From NCBI GenBank assembly GCA_021827225.1, contig JAKAXG010000287.1:1-6097 (forward strand): 6,097 bases of DNA, given 5' to 3'. The DNA is from Actinomycetes bacterium (GTDB lineage: Bacteria; Actinomycetota; Acidimicrobiia; Acidimicrobiales; Palsa-688). The position numbers and the translations under genes are program-made. The notes under the pieces were generated by a model, which was not told the DNA's origin, did no database searches, and saw only the letters and a program-made list of their open reading frames with translations. Of the stretch, positions 1 to 6,053 are shown one piece after another (position 1 is the stretch's first letter; each line of letters opens with the position of its first letter).

Positions 1-726
1 GGTGGCACCGATGCCCAGGACTGGGCTCAGATGATGGTGCGCATGTACCAGCGCTGGGCCGACAGGCGGGGTTTCGACTTCGAGATCGAGGAGGTCAGCG
101 AGGGCCAGGAGGCGGGCATCCTCTCGGCCAGCTTCATCGTCCGGGGCCGCTACGCCAACGGCCTGCTCGCCTCGGAGCGCGGGGTGCACCGCCTGGTGCG
201 GATCTCCCCCTTCGACGCCCAGGCCCGACGCCAGACGAGCTTCGCGCTGATGAGCGTGGTCCCTTTTTTCGAGGATCTCTCTGACGAGGTGCAGATCGAC
301 GAGAAGGACCTGCGCATCGACACCTACCGGTCGTCCGGGGCCGGCGGCCAGCACGTCAACGTCACGGACTCCGCGGTGCGCATCACCCACCTGCCCACCG
401 GGACCGTCGTGGCGGTACAGAACGAGCGGTCCCAGCACCAGAACAAGGCCAAGGCCATGCAGATCCTGGCCTCCAAACTGGCCGAGCTGCAGCGCCAGGA
501 GCGCCAGGCGGAACTCGACGAGCTGGCCGGCAAGAAGCCGCTCGTGGGGTGGGGTTCACAGGTCCGCAACTACGTGCTGGCCCCGTTCCAGCTGGTCAAG
601 GACACCCGCACCGACTACGAGACCGGCAACGTGCAGGGAGTCCTGGACGGGGACCTCGACCAGTTCATGGAGGCCTACCTGCGCTGGCGGCGGGCCGGCG
701 CCAACGCCGCGGAGGGCGACGGTTAG
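1..726 (+). CDS. prfB: Peptide chain release factor 2 (RF2), 5'-truncated
   Basis: RF2 recognises UAA and UGA stop codons in the ribosomal A site and triggers hydrolysis of peptidyl-tRNA in the cytoplasm. The frame is open from base 1 (GGTDAQDW, a typical RF family stretch), so the start lies left of the window. About 241 residues remain of a family usually near 365-370. The catalytic GGQ is at 343-351 within [16 protein letters not shown]. The tripeptide SPF (205-213, within RISPFD) is the RF2 stop-codon anticodon mimic, whereas RF1 has PxT, so this is RF2 rather than RF1. The C-terminal part (domain 4, ending near [19 protein letters not shown]) is intact and ends at TAG 724-726. The programmed frameshift site found in many prfB genes would sit near codon 25, outside the window. 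The gene lies upstream of ftsE, as is usual in actinobacteria. Identification is secure. Confidence 0.97.
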   Translation, partial: GGTDAQDWAQMMVRMYQRWADRRGFDFEIEEVSEGQEAGILSASFIVRGRYANGLLASERGVHRLVRISPFDAQARRQTSFALMSVVPFFEDLSDEVQIDEKDLRIDTYRSSGAGGQHVNVTDSAVRITHLPTGTVVAVQNERSQHQNKAKAMQILASKLAELQRQERQAELDELAGKKPLVGWGSQVRNYVLAPFQLVKDTRTDYETGNVQGVLDGDLDQFMEAYLRWRRAGANAAEGDG

Positions 727-742
727 CCCTCAAGCCATGAAC

Positions 743-770
743 CGTGAAGGTCGACCTTACCTACTAAGAT
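743..770 (+). promoter_or_regulatory. Weak candidate promoter for ftsEX
   Basis: TAAGAT at 765-770 fits the TAnnnT form of a -10 box in an otherwise GC-rich gap. The matching -35 region (CGTGAA at 743-748, spacer 16) is a poor fit to TTGACA. Transcription would start near 777 and leave a leader of about 76 bases. The 12-bp palindrome would overlap the -35/spacer region, which would suit an operator, but this is inference from spacing alone. ftsEX may equally be read through from prfB. Confidence 0.2.
747..758. repeat. Perfect 12-bp palindrome AAGGTCGACCTT between prfB and ftsE
   Basis: The palindrome is fully symmetric about 752/753 and lies 21 bases after the prfB stop. A related looser dyad, GGTC-GTA-GACC, occurs at 800-810. 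The centres are about 52 bases apart, close to five helical turns. GGTCG also recurs at 749, 779, 791 and 800. The pair could be a regulator binding site in front of ftsE, or the stem of a short prfB transcript end (no T-run follows). In DNA this GC-rich, arms this short can arise by chance. Confidence 0.3.
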
Positions 771-852
771 CAACGTCCGGTCGTTTCGGGGGTCGCGCTG
801 GTCGTAGACCTCTCCGTGTTCGCCATTACCCCCCGGCCCGGCTCTCAATCCC

Positions 853-1539
853 ATGATCAAGCTCGACAACGTCACCAAGTCCTACAAGGGATCGACGGTC
901 GCCCTGCGTGACGTCAACGTGGATGTCCAGAAAGGCGAGTTCGTCTTCCTCGTCGGCCCGTCGGGTTCCGGGAAGTCGACGTTCCTGCGGCTGATCACCA
1001 AGGAGGAGCAGGCCGACGCCGGCCAGGTGTGGGTGGCCGGCAAGGAGGTCGGCTCCCTGTCGTCCTGGAAGGTTCCGTACCTGCGCCGGAACATCGGCTG
1101 CGTTTTCCAGGATTTCCGGCTGCTGCCCACCAAGACCGTCTACGAGAACGTGGCGTTCGCCCTCGAGGTGATCGGCCGCCCGCGCAACGTCGTGCGCTCA
1201 CAGGTGCCGCAGATCCTCGATCTGGTCGGCCTCGGCAAGAAGCTTTCCAACCTGCCCCACGAGCTCTCCGGTGGCGAGCAGCAGCGGGTGGCCATCGCCC
1301 GGGCGTTCGTCAACCGGCCCCTGATCCTGCTGGCCGACGAGCCCACCGGCAACCTGGACCCGGCCACCACGGCCGGCATCATGCGGCTCCTGGACCGGAT
1401 CAACCGGACCGGCACCACCGTCCTCATGGCCACCCATGACAACGCCATCGTCGACTCCATGCGCCGGCGGGTCATCGAGCTGGACCGGGGGACGGTCATC
1501 CGCGACCAGGCCCGGGGCGTGTACGGGATGGGGGCCTGA
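853..1539 (+). CDS. ftsE: Cell-division ATP-binding protein FtsE
   Basis: FtsE is the cytoplasmic ATPase of the FtsEX complex. It does not import a solute: its ATP cycle moves FtsX and thereby activates peptidoglycan hydrolases at the septum or cell wall. The 228-residue length is normal. All ABC motifs are present: Walker [10 protein letters not shown] (35-43), Q-loop Q86 in VFQDFRLL, signature LSGGEQQR (138-145), Walker B LILLADEP (157-164, with D162 and E163), D-loop NLDP (167-170) and H-loop H195 in [13 protein letters not shown] and YENVAF are typical of FtsE among ABC ATPases. ATG 853 is the only start codon after the in-frame stop at 805-807, so the start is firm, yet the bases before it (CTCTCAATCCC) show no Shine-Dalgarno sequence. 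Initiation may be leaderless or rely on a weak site. ftsX begins 3 bases after the TGA stop. Confidence 0.96.
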   Translation: MIKLDNVTKSYKGSTVALRDVNVDVQKGEFVFLVGPSGSGKSTFLRLITKEEQADAGQVWVAGKEVGSLSSWKVPYLRRNIGCVFQDFRLLPTKTVYENVAFALEVIGRPRNVVRSQVPQILDLVGLGKKLSNLPHELSGGEQQRVAIARAFVNRPLILLADEPTGNLDPATTAGIMRLLDRINRTGTTVLMATHDNAIVDSMRRRVIELDRGTVIRDQARGVYGMGA

Positions 1540-1542
1540 GCG

Positions 1543-2430
1543 GTGCCCATCTCCACCAGCTACGTGGTCCGGGAGACCGGCGGCAACCTGCGCCGCAACC
1601 TGCTCATGACGCTGGCCGCCATTGTCACCATGGCCGTGTCTTTGACCGCCCTCGGCGCGGTTCTGGTGATGCGCCAGGCCATCAACAAGGCGTCGGTCCA
1701 GTGGCGGGGCGGCGTCGAGATGGCCATCTTCCTTCAGCCTTCGGTCTCCGGTAACGAGACCGCGGCCATCAGCCATGAGCTGTCCACCACCCCGGGGGTC
1801 AAGACCTTCCACTTCGTGAACAAGCCCGAGGCCTACCAGGAGTTCAAGGACATCTTCGGCGGCAACAACAACATCGTCAGCGTCCTGACCGTCAAGGACA
1901 TGCCGCCGTCGTTCCGGGTGGTGCCCACGAAGGCCCAGGACATAGCCCAGCTGGGCCGGCAGTTCCAGGGCCAGCCCGGCGTGTTGAAGGTCTCCTACGC
2001 CCAGCAGGAGATCGCCAACCTGCTCAACCAGTTCAAGCGATGGCGCACGCTAGGCATAGCCCTGGCGGTGGGCGTCCTGGTGGGGGCGGTGGCGCTCATC
2101 GTCAACACCATCCAGCTGGCCATCTTCGCCCGCCGGCGGGAGGTGGCGGTCATGAAGCTGGTGGGCGCCACCAACTGGTTCATCCGGGTGCCGTTCATGC
2201 TGGAGGGGTTCCTCCACGGCATGATCGGGGCCGTCATAGGCTTCGGGCTGACCTACAGCCTGCGCAACTGGATCGCCTCTTTCCTGCCGGACCAGACCAT
2301 CCTCGGAACCAACCAGCTGTTCGTCACCTCGCAGGAGGCGATCTTCACCGGGCTGGTGCTCCTCGTGGTCGGCGCCGCTGTCGGGGTCCTCGGTTCGGCT
2401 TTCGCCGTCCGGCGTTACCTGGCGGTCTAG
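1543..2430 (+). CDS. ftsX: Cell-division membrane protein FtsX
   Basis: FtsX is the membrane subunit that binds FtsE inside the cell and passes its ATP-driven movement to peptidoglycan hydrolases or their activators outside (RipC in mycobacteria, from the literature). The 295 residues show the family layout: a short cytoplasmic N-terminus with NLRRNLLMT, TM1 about 22-43, an extracellular domain about 45-168, TM2 about 170-195, the cytoplasmic loop RRREVAVMKLVGATNWFIR (198-215) that contacts FtsE, TM3 about 218-240 and TM4 about 267-288. The start is GTG 1543, preceded by a G-rich stretch (GGGATGGGGG, ending about 8 bases upstream) inside the end of ftsE. The 3-base gap implies translational coupling. 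The TAG stop lies inside an inverted repeat shared with the convergent gene. No M23 peptidase or smpB follows on this strand. The extracellular partner cannot be told from this window. Confidence 0.95.
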   Translation: MPISTSYVVRETGGNLRRNLLMTLAAIVTMAVSLTALGAVLVMRQAINKASVQWRGGVEMAIFLQPSVSGNETAAISHELSTTPGVKTFHFVNKPEAYQEFKDIFGGNNNIVSVLTVKDMPPSFRVVPTKAQDIAQLGRQFQGQPGVLKVSYAQQEIANLLNQFKRWRTLGIALAVGVLVGAVALIVNTIQLAIFARRREVAVMKLVGATNWFIRVPFMLEGFLHGMIGAVIGFGLTYSLRNWIASFLPDQTILGTNQLFVTSQEAIFTGLVLLVVGAAVGVLGSAFAVRRYLAV

Positions 2431-2450
2431 CCCGTCCCCGGGCTAGACCG
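2423..2450. terminator. Probable bidirectional terminator hairpin shared by two convergent genes
   Basis: CGGTCTAGCCCG (2423-2434) and CGGGCTAGACCG (2439-2450) are perfect reverse complements, giving a 12-bp stem with loop TCCC. The ftsX stop TAG (2428-2430) is in the left arm and the stop of the - strand hydrolase gene (CTA at 2443-2445, read as TAG) is in the right arm, at mirrored positions. No T-run follows on either strand, so this would be a U-less hairpin terminator of the kind proposed for GC-rich actinobacteria. The structure is seen directly. Termination in both directions is inferred. Confidence 0.7.
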
Positions 2451-3303
2451 GCTCCGACACCTCCCGCAGCGCGTCGGCCACCGCGTCGGGCCGGTCATGG
2501 GGGAGCAGGTGCCCGGCGCCTCCCAGCACGTGGAGGGCGGAGCGGGGAATGGCCCGGTGGAGCCGCTCCGAGGCATCCGGGTCGACGATGTGATCGGCGT
2601 CGCCGTGGAGGATGACCGTCGGCACGGCCACCGCCTCCAGCCCGCCGGACAGCCCGTCCAGCTCGTCCACCAGCGCCCGCTGCTCGGCCACGAAGGACCG
2701 CCACACAGGTGACCGGTTGCGGGTGAGCCGGGCCAGGGCCATCACCCCGTCCCGGGCCCGGTCGGGCAGCCGCCGGTCGATCAGGTCCTGCACCCGCCGG
2801 CTTCCGAGCACCAGGCCCACCCCGCCGATGGCCGTGCCGGCGATGAGCTCGCCGACGACGGGAGCGGCCAGGAGCCGGTCTTCCCACCCCAGGTCCTCAC
2901 CGGGGGCCACGGAGGAGACCAGCACCAGCCCCGAAACCCGCTCCGGGTACCCGGTGGCCAGGGCCAGGGCCACACCGCCGGCCCAGCTGTGGCCCACCAT
3001 GACCGCCCGATCCACGCCCAGCCGGTCCAGGAGGGCGACGACGGCGGCGGCGTTGCCGGCGAAGCCGGTGGCCGGTCCCCCGGTTGCCCCGTAGCCGGGG
3101 CGGTCGGGCACCACCACGGTGAAGTCCCCCTCGATCAGTGGCACCACCCACTCCCAGTCCAGACCGGTGCCGGGCTGGCCGTGGAGCAGCACCGCCACCG
3201 TGGCGGCCTCCCCCCGGACGGCGGCATGCAGGGGTCGCGCCTGGTCGGGCGGGGCCACCCGGGCGGTCCAGCCGCGGAACGGGCGTGGGAGCGGGTCAGC
3301 CAA
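2443..3303 (-). CDS. Alpha/beta hydrolase fold protein, substrate unknown
   Basis: This is a 286-residue hydrolase with the full alpha/beta hydrolase signature: oxyanion-hole HG (41-42, HGQPGTG), PDRPGYG (66-72), nucleophile Ser106 in GHSWAGG, acid Asp237 in HGDADHIVD and His265 in GAGHLLPHDRP. Residues about 131-215 form a lid that would set substrate specificity and cannot be read from sequence. No signal peptide is visible, so it is probably cytoplasmic. Esterase, lipase-like, epoxide hydrolase and haloalkane dehalogenase activities share this fold and no choice is justified. The start is taken as TTG 3303-3301, whose reading overlaps the transporter stop by 8 bases (TTGGCTGA), favouring coupled translation. 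No clear Shine-Dalgarno is seen. GTG at residue 16 (3258-3256) is an alternative that would still keep the whole fold. It is the last gene of the three-gene - strand set and ends in the shared terminator. Confidence 0.9.
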   Translation of the reverse strand: MADPLPRPFRGWTARVAPPDQARPLHAAVRGEAATVAVLLHGQPGTGLDWEWVVPLIEGDFTVVVPDRPGYGATGGPATGFAGNAAAVVALLDRLGVDRAVMVGHSWAGGVALALATGYPERVSGLVLVSSVAPGEDLGWEDRLLAAPVVGELIAGTAIGGVGLVLGSRRVQDLIDRRLPDRARDGVMALARLTRNRSPVWRSFVAEQRALVDELDGLSGGLEAVAVPTVILHGDADHIVDPDASERLHRAIPRSALHVLGGAGHLLPHDRPDAVADALREVSEPV

Positions 3304-4603
3304 TCCCGAACCAGCCGAGCATCGTCTGGACGACGAGAGCGGCGGCCATGGCGGCCACGCCGACTACGGCGATGGTGGCCACCACCCGGAACACCGGCCC
3401 GTTGGCGGCGTCGCCGAGCAGCCGGCGCCGGTTGGCCAGTATGAGGATGAACACCAGGATCACCGGGGTGATGAGCCCGTTCAGGGTCTGGGTGTTGAGC
3501 AGCAGGTTCACCAGGTTCCCGGGCAGCAGGGCCACCAGGGCTCCGATGAGGATCTGGGCGCTGAACAGCGAGAGGAAGAGCGGGGCGTCGGCGAACGACC
3601 GGGATACCGACCTCTCGACCCCGAGCGCCTCCGAGACGGCGTAGGCGGTGGAGAGGGGCACGACCGCCCCGGCCAGCATGGAGGCTCCGAGCAGCCCCAG
3701 GCCGAAGAGGGTCACCGAAAGGGACCCGGCCACCGGCTGCAGGGCCTGGGCGGCATCGTGGGCCGATCCGAGGGGCATGCCGAAGCGACCCAGGGCGGCG
3801 CCGGTGGCGATGATGATGAAGCAGCTGATGACGTCACCGAAGATCGCCCCCGAGACGGTGTCGATGCGCTCCAACCGGTACTCGTCGGGGCCGATGCCCT
3901 TGTCGGCCACGGCGGCCGCCACGTACAGCTGCATGTAGGGGGTGATGGTGGTGCCGATCAGCGCCACGCCCAGCAGGATGAACGGCTTGGACGACAGCAG
4001 GTGTGGGACGAGCAGGTTCGATCCGACCGCCCCCCAGTTCGGGTGCCCGAGTATGGCGGCGATCGGGTAGGCGAAGAACACCAGCGACAGGACCAGGAAC
4101 AGCCGCTCGGCGTAGCGGTAGGAGCCGAACATCACCAGGGCCCAGATCCCGACCGCGGCCACCGGCACCGATATGTACTTGCTCACCCCCAGAAGTTCCA
4201 TGGCGGCGCCGATGCCGGCGAACTCCGACACCACCAGGCCCACGTTGGCCACCACCAGGAAGAACAGGGCGAACGAGGCCAGCCTCAGGCTGAACTCCTC
4301 CCGGATGAGTGCGGCCAGGCCCTTGCCGGTGAAGGCCCCGAGCCGGGCGCACATCTCCTGCACCACCACCAGACCGATGGTCACGAGCAGCATGAAGAAC
4401 AGCGTCCGGTAGCCGAACTGGGCGCCGGCGGAGGCGTAGGTGATGATGCCGCCGGCGTCGTTGCCGGCGTTGGCGGCGATGATCCCGGGGCCGGCGATGG
4501 CGAGGAAGGTGAACCACCGCCTCCGGCGCCGCCCTGAGGCGATGTCGCCGGTCGAGGCCGGAGGGCCGCCGCGGGGGGCCACCTCGGTGGTCTCCAACGT
4601 CAC
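3296..4603 (-). CDS. NRAMP-superfamily divalent cation transporter with non-canonical metal site
   Basis: NRAMP (SLC11) proteins move divalent metal ions, usually Mn2+ or Fe2+ with protons, across the inner membrane. This 435-residue protein has about 11 hydrophobic helices after a basic cytoplasmic N-terminus (RRRRR 25-29). TM1 starts with GPG (38-40), and D49-A50-G51-G52 aligns with the family DPGN motif: the metal-binding Asp is kept, but Pro is Ala and the ligand Asn is Gly. In TM6, T221-P222-Y223 stands where MPH is usual, so the soft-metal ligand Met is Thr and His is Tyr. Helix 2 has the conserved VQEMCARLGAFTGKGL. Loss of this Met is reported for Mg2+- or Al3+-transporting relatives, so hard-ion transport, perhaps Mg2+, is plausible but inferred. 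The start is GTG 4603-4601, overlapping the upstream TGA as GTGA, with a modest GAGG upstream. This links it to the MgtE-like gene. Substrate remains open, so mntH is not assigned. Confidence 0.9.
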   Translation of the reverse strand: MTLETTEVAPRGGPPASTGDIASGRRRRRWFTFLAIAGPGIIAANAGNDAGGIITYASAGAQFGYRTLFFMLLVTIGLVVVQEMCARLGAFTGKGLAALIREEFSLRLASFALFFLVVANVGLVVSEFAGIGAAMELLGVSKYISVPVAAVGIWALVMFGSYRYAERLFLVLSLVFFAYPIAAILGHPNWGAVGSNLLVPHLLSSKPFILLGVALIGTTITPYMQLYVAAAVADKGIGPDEYRLERIDTVSGAIFGDVISCFIIIATGAALGRFGMPLGSAHDAAQALQPVAGSLSVTLFGLGLLGASMLAGAVVPLSTAYAVSEALGVERSVSRSFADAPLFLSLFSAQILIGALVALLPGNLVNLLLNTQTLNGLITPVILVFILILANRRRLLGDAANGPVFRVVATIAVVGVAAMAAALVVQTMLGWFGIG

Positions 4604-5961
4604 GACAGCAGCCTCGGGAAGTGGTGGCGGCCCCGTTCCGGGAGCAGGGCGTCGATCAGGTCGTCGGCCATGATGCGCCCGACGGGGCGGTTGTCGCCGT
4701 CGACGACCACCACCGAGGAGTGGCGGGTGTCGACCAGTCGCTGGGCCACCTCGGTGATGCCGGCGTCGGAGGGGACCGAAACCGGGTCCCCCTCGCCGAG
4801 CAGGTCCCCGATGGCGCTGTCGTTGGTGGCGATGGCCAGGCCGTACAGGGGCAGGTCGCCCACCAGGCGGCCCTCCTCGTCCACCACGGCGATGCCGTCG
4901 ACGTCACCGGAGTGCTCCTGCTCCTTGCGCAGGCGCCGGCGGATGGAACGGACGGTCTCGTCGGGGGTGGCCACTACCAGGGTGGTGGTCATGAAGCCGC
5001 CGGCCCGGTCCTCCTCGTAGCCGAGAAGCCCCGTCAGCTGCTCCGCCTGGTCGGGATCCATGTGCTCGAGCAGTTCCTCGCGCTCGACGTCCTCCAGGTC
5101 GCGCAGCGCGTCGACCGCTTCGTCGGGCTCCATCCGGGCGACCAGGGCGGCGGCCTCCTCGGGGGGGGTCTCGCGCAGCAGGGCCCCCAGCTCGTCAGGG
5201 TCCATCTCCTCCAGGGCGTCGGCCGCCTTCTCCGGTTCCAGGCTGGCCAGCAGCTCCTGGCGGGCGTCGCGGCCCAGGTCCTCGAGCAGGTCGGCGAGCT
5301 CCCCCGGGCGCAGCCGGCGCAGCTCGTCGTGGGACGCCCGCAGCCGCACGTTGGGCACCTCGTTGCCGAAGGGGCGGATGGTCGCCCAGTCGATGACCTT
5401 CTCCGGGGTGGGGACGCCCCGCCACCGCTTCGGGCCGAGCCGGCGGAGCAGCGTCTGGGCGCTCGTGTCGACGCCCACCAGGCGCAGGACCGGTGCTCCG
5501 GCCCCCGGGATGGGAGCAACGTAAAGGTCGGCCGGCCGGATCACCTGCACACCGTCGACGTCGACCAGCTGGTGGTCCAGGACGTCCCGACCGAGGAGCA
5601 CCTCCCCCTCGCGCCGGGCGAAGTCCAGCAGGCTGAGCCGGGCCGACCCCAGGAGGGTGACCCCGCTGCGGCTCACCGACGCCACCTGGGCCATGGGCGC
5701 GAACGATCTCCGGCCGCCGATCTTCAGCACCAGCCCGGTGAGTGCCGGGTAGGCCTCCTGCCCGTCCCACCGGGCGACCACGTCCAGCACCCTGCCCACC
5801 GGGTCCCCGGCCTGGTTCACCACCGGGCTGCCGACCAGGCCGGCAACCGAGATCAGGCTGTCGCGGATGGACCGCACGGCCAGCAGGCGCTTCTGGCGGT
5901 GGCGCCGGGCGGTGCGGAGCGGGCGGGTCGGGTTGGCGATTAGGCGGGGGCGCTGCAGCAT
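4600..5961 (-). CDS. Soluble PRC-barrel / MgtE N-domain / CBS-pair protein lacking the MgtE channel
   Basis: MgtE is a Mg2+ channel gated by cytosolic N and CBS domains that bind Mg2+. This 453-residue protein has only the sensor half. In order: a basic tail (1-30, eleven Arg/Lys, no Asp/Glu), a PRC-barrel (about 37-108, GSPVVNQAGDPVGRVLDVV), a second PRC-like stretch (about 118-165), an MgtE N superhelix (about 205-312) and two CBS domains (about 318-440) led by the MgtE-typical GYEEDRAGGFMTT. The superhelix shows a 12-residue rhythm with LEPE, MDPD, MEPD and MDPD at 241, 253, 277 and 301. It stops at residue 453 with no membrane helices, where MgtE would continue into five. ATG 5961 is backed by GAGG 6 bases upstream. 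GTG at residue 29 is a weaker alternative, nearer the first fold. The TGA overlaps the transporter GTG by 4 bases, so a regulatory subunit for that transporter is the best inference. Calling it an MgtE transporter would be wrong. Confidence 0.9.
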   Translation of the reverse strand: MLQRPRLIANPTRPLRTARRHRQKRLLAVRSIRDSLISVAGLVGSPVVNQAGDPVGRVLDVVARWDGQEAYPALTGLVLKIGGRRSFAPMAQVASVSRSGVTLLGSARLSLLDFARREGEVLLGRDVLDHQLVDVDGVQVIRPADLYVAPIPGAGAPVLRLVGVDTSAQTLLRRLGPKRWRGVPTPEKVIDWATIRPFGNEVPNVRLRASHDELRRLRPGELADLLEDLGRDARQELLASLEPEKAADALEEMDPDELGALLRETPPEEAAALVARMEPDEAVDALRDLEDVEREELLEHMDPDQAEQLTGLLGYEEDRAGGFMTTTLVVATPDETVRSIRRRLRKEQEHSGDVDGIAVVDEEGRLVGDLPLYGLAIATNDSAIGDLLGEGDPVSVPSDAGITEVAQRLVDTRHSSVVVVDGDNRPVGRIMADDLIDALLPERGRHHFPRLLS

Positions 5962-5967
5962 GGCCGA

Positions 5968-5971
5968 CCTC
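5968..5971 (-). promoter_or_regulatory. Shine-Dalgarno site of the MgtE-like gene
   Basis: GAGG (followed by TC) on the - strand lies 6 bases before ATG 5961. It is the clearest ribosome binding site in the window and decides the start in favour of the ATG over the in-frame GTG at residue 29. Confidence 0.6.
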
Positions 5972-6020
5972 GACAGGGGGCCCAGAAGGGGTGACGGTGT
6001 GAAGCTGCTCGGGCGGTGAG

Positions 6021-6053
6021 CCAGGTCAAGGTACCAGCCGCGGCGACCTGGTC
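6021..6053 (-). promoter_or_regulatory. Dyad cluster upstream of the MgtE-like/NRAMP operon
   Basis: CCAGGTC (6021-6027) is the exact inverse of GACCTGG (6045-6051), with a 17-base gap holding the palindromes GGTACC (6030-6035) and CCGCGG (6038-6043). GACCTGGTC (6045-6053) is itself symmetric. On the - strand, TTGACC (6029-6024) resembles a -35 box, but no good -10 follows at 16-18 bases, so a promoter is not established. The block lies about 60-90 bases before the start codon, a sensible place for an operator or a leader stem. Confidence 0.2.

Noticed and set aside
1..60. Programmed +1 frameshift of prfB
   Set aside because: The frameshift site is near codon 25, and the window starts roughly 125 codons into the gene.
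1198..1812. A 204-codon open frame on the - strand spanning ftsE and ftsX
   Set aside because: It lies antisense to two conserved genes, is Gly/Asp/His-rich, and has no domain.
3119..4537. A 472-codon open frame on the + strand opposite the NRAMP gene
   Set aside because: It is rich in Gly, Gln, His and Arg with no recognisable domain. It is the antisense shadow of a clear membrane protein in GC-rich DNA.
4621..5943. A 440-codon open frame on the + strand opposite the MgtE-like gene
   Set aside because: It has low-complexity composition and no domain, while the - strand frame encodes well-defined PRC, MgtE N and CBS domains. It is a shadow of codon bias.
4600..5961. Truncated or broken mgtE pseudogene
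   Set aside because: There are no internal stops or frameshifts, the start has a good Shine-Dalgarno, the stop overlaps the next gene cleanly, and a PRC-barrel is present that MgtE lacks. This looks like a purpose-built architecture.
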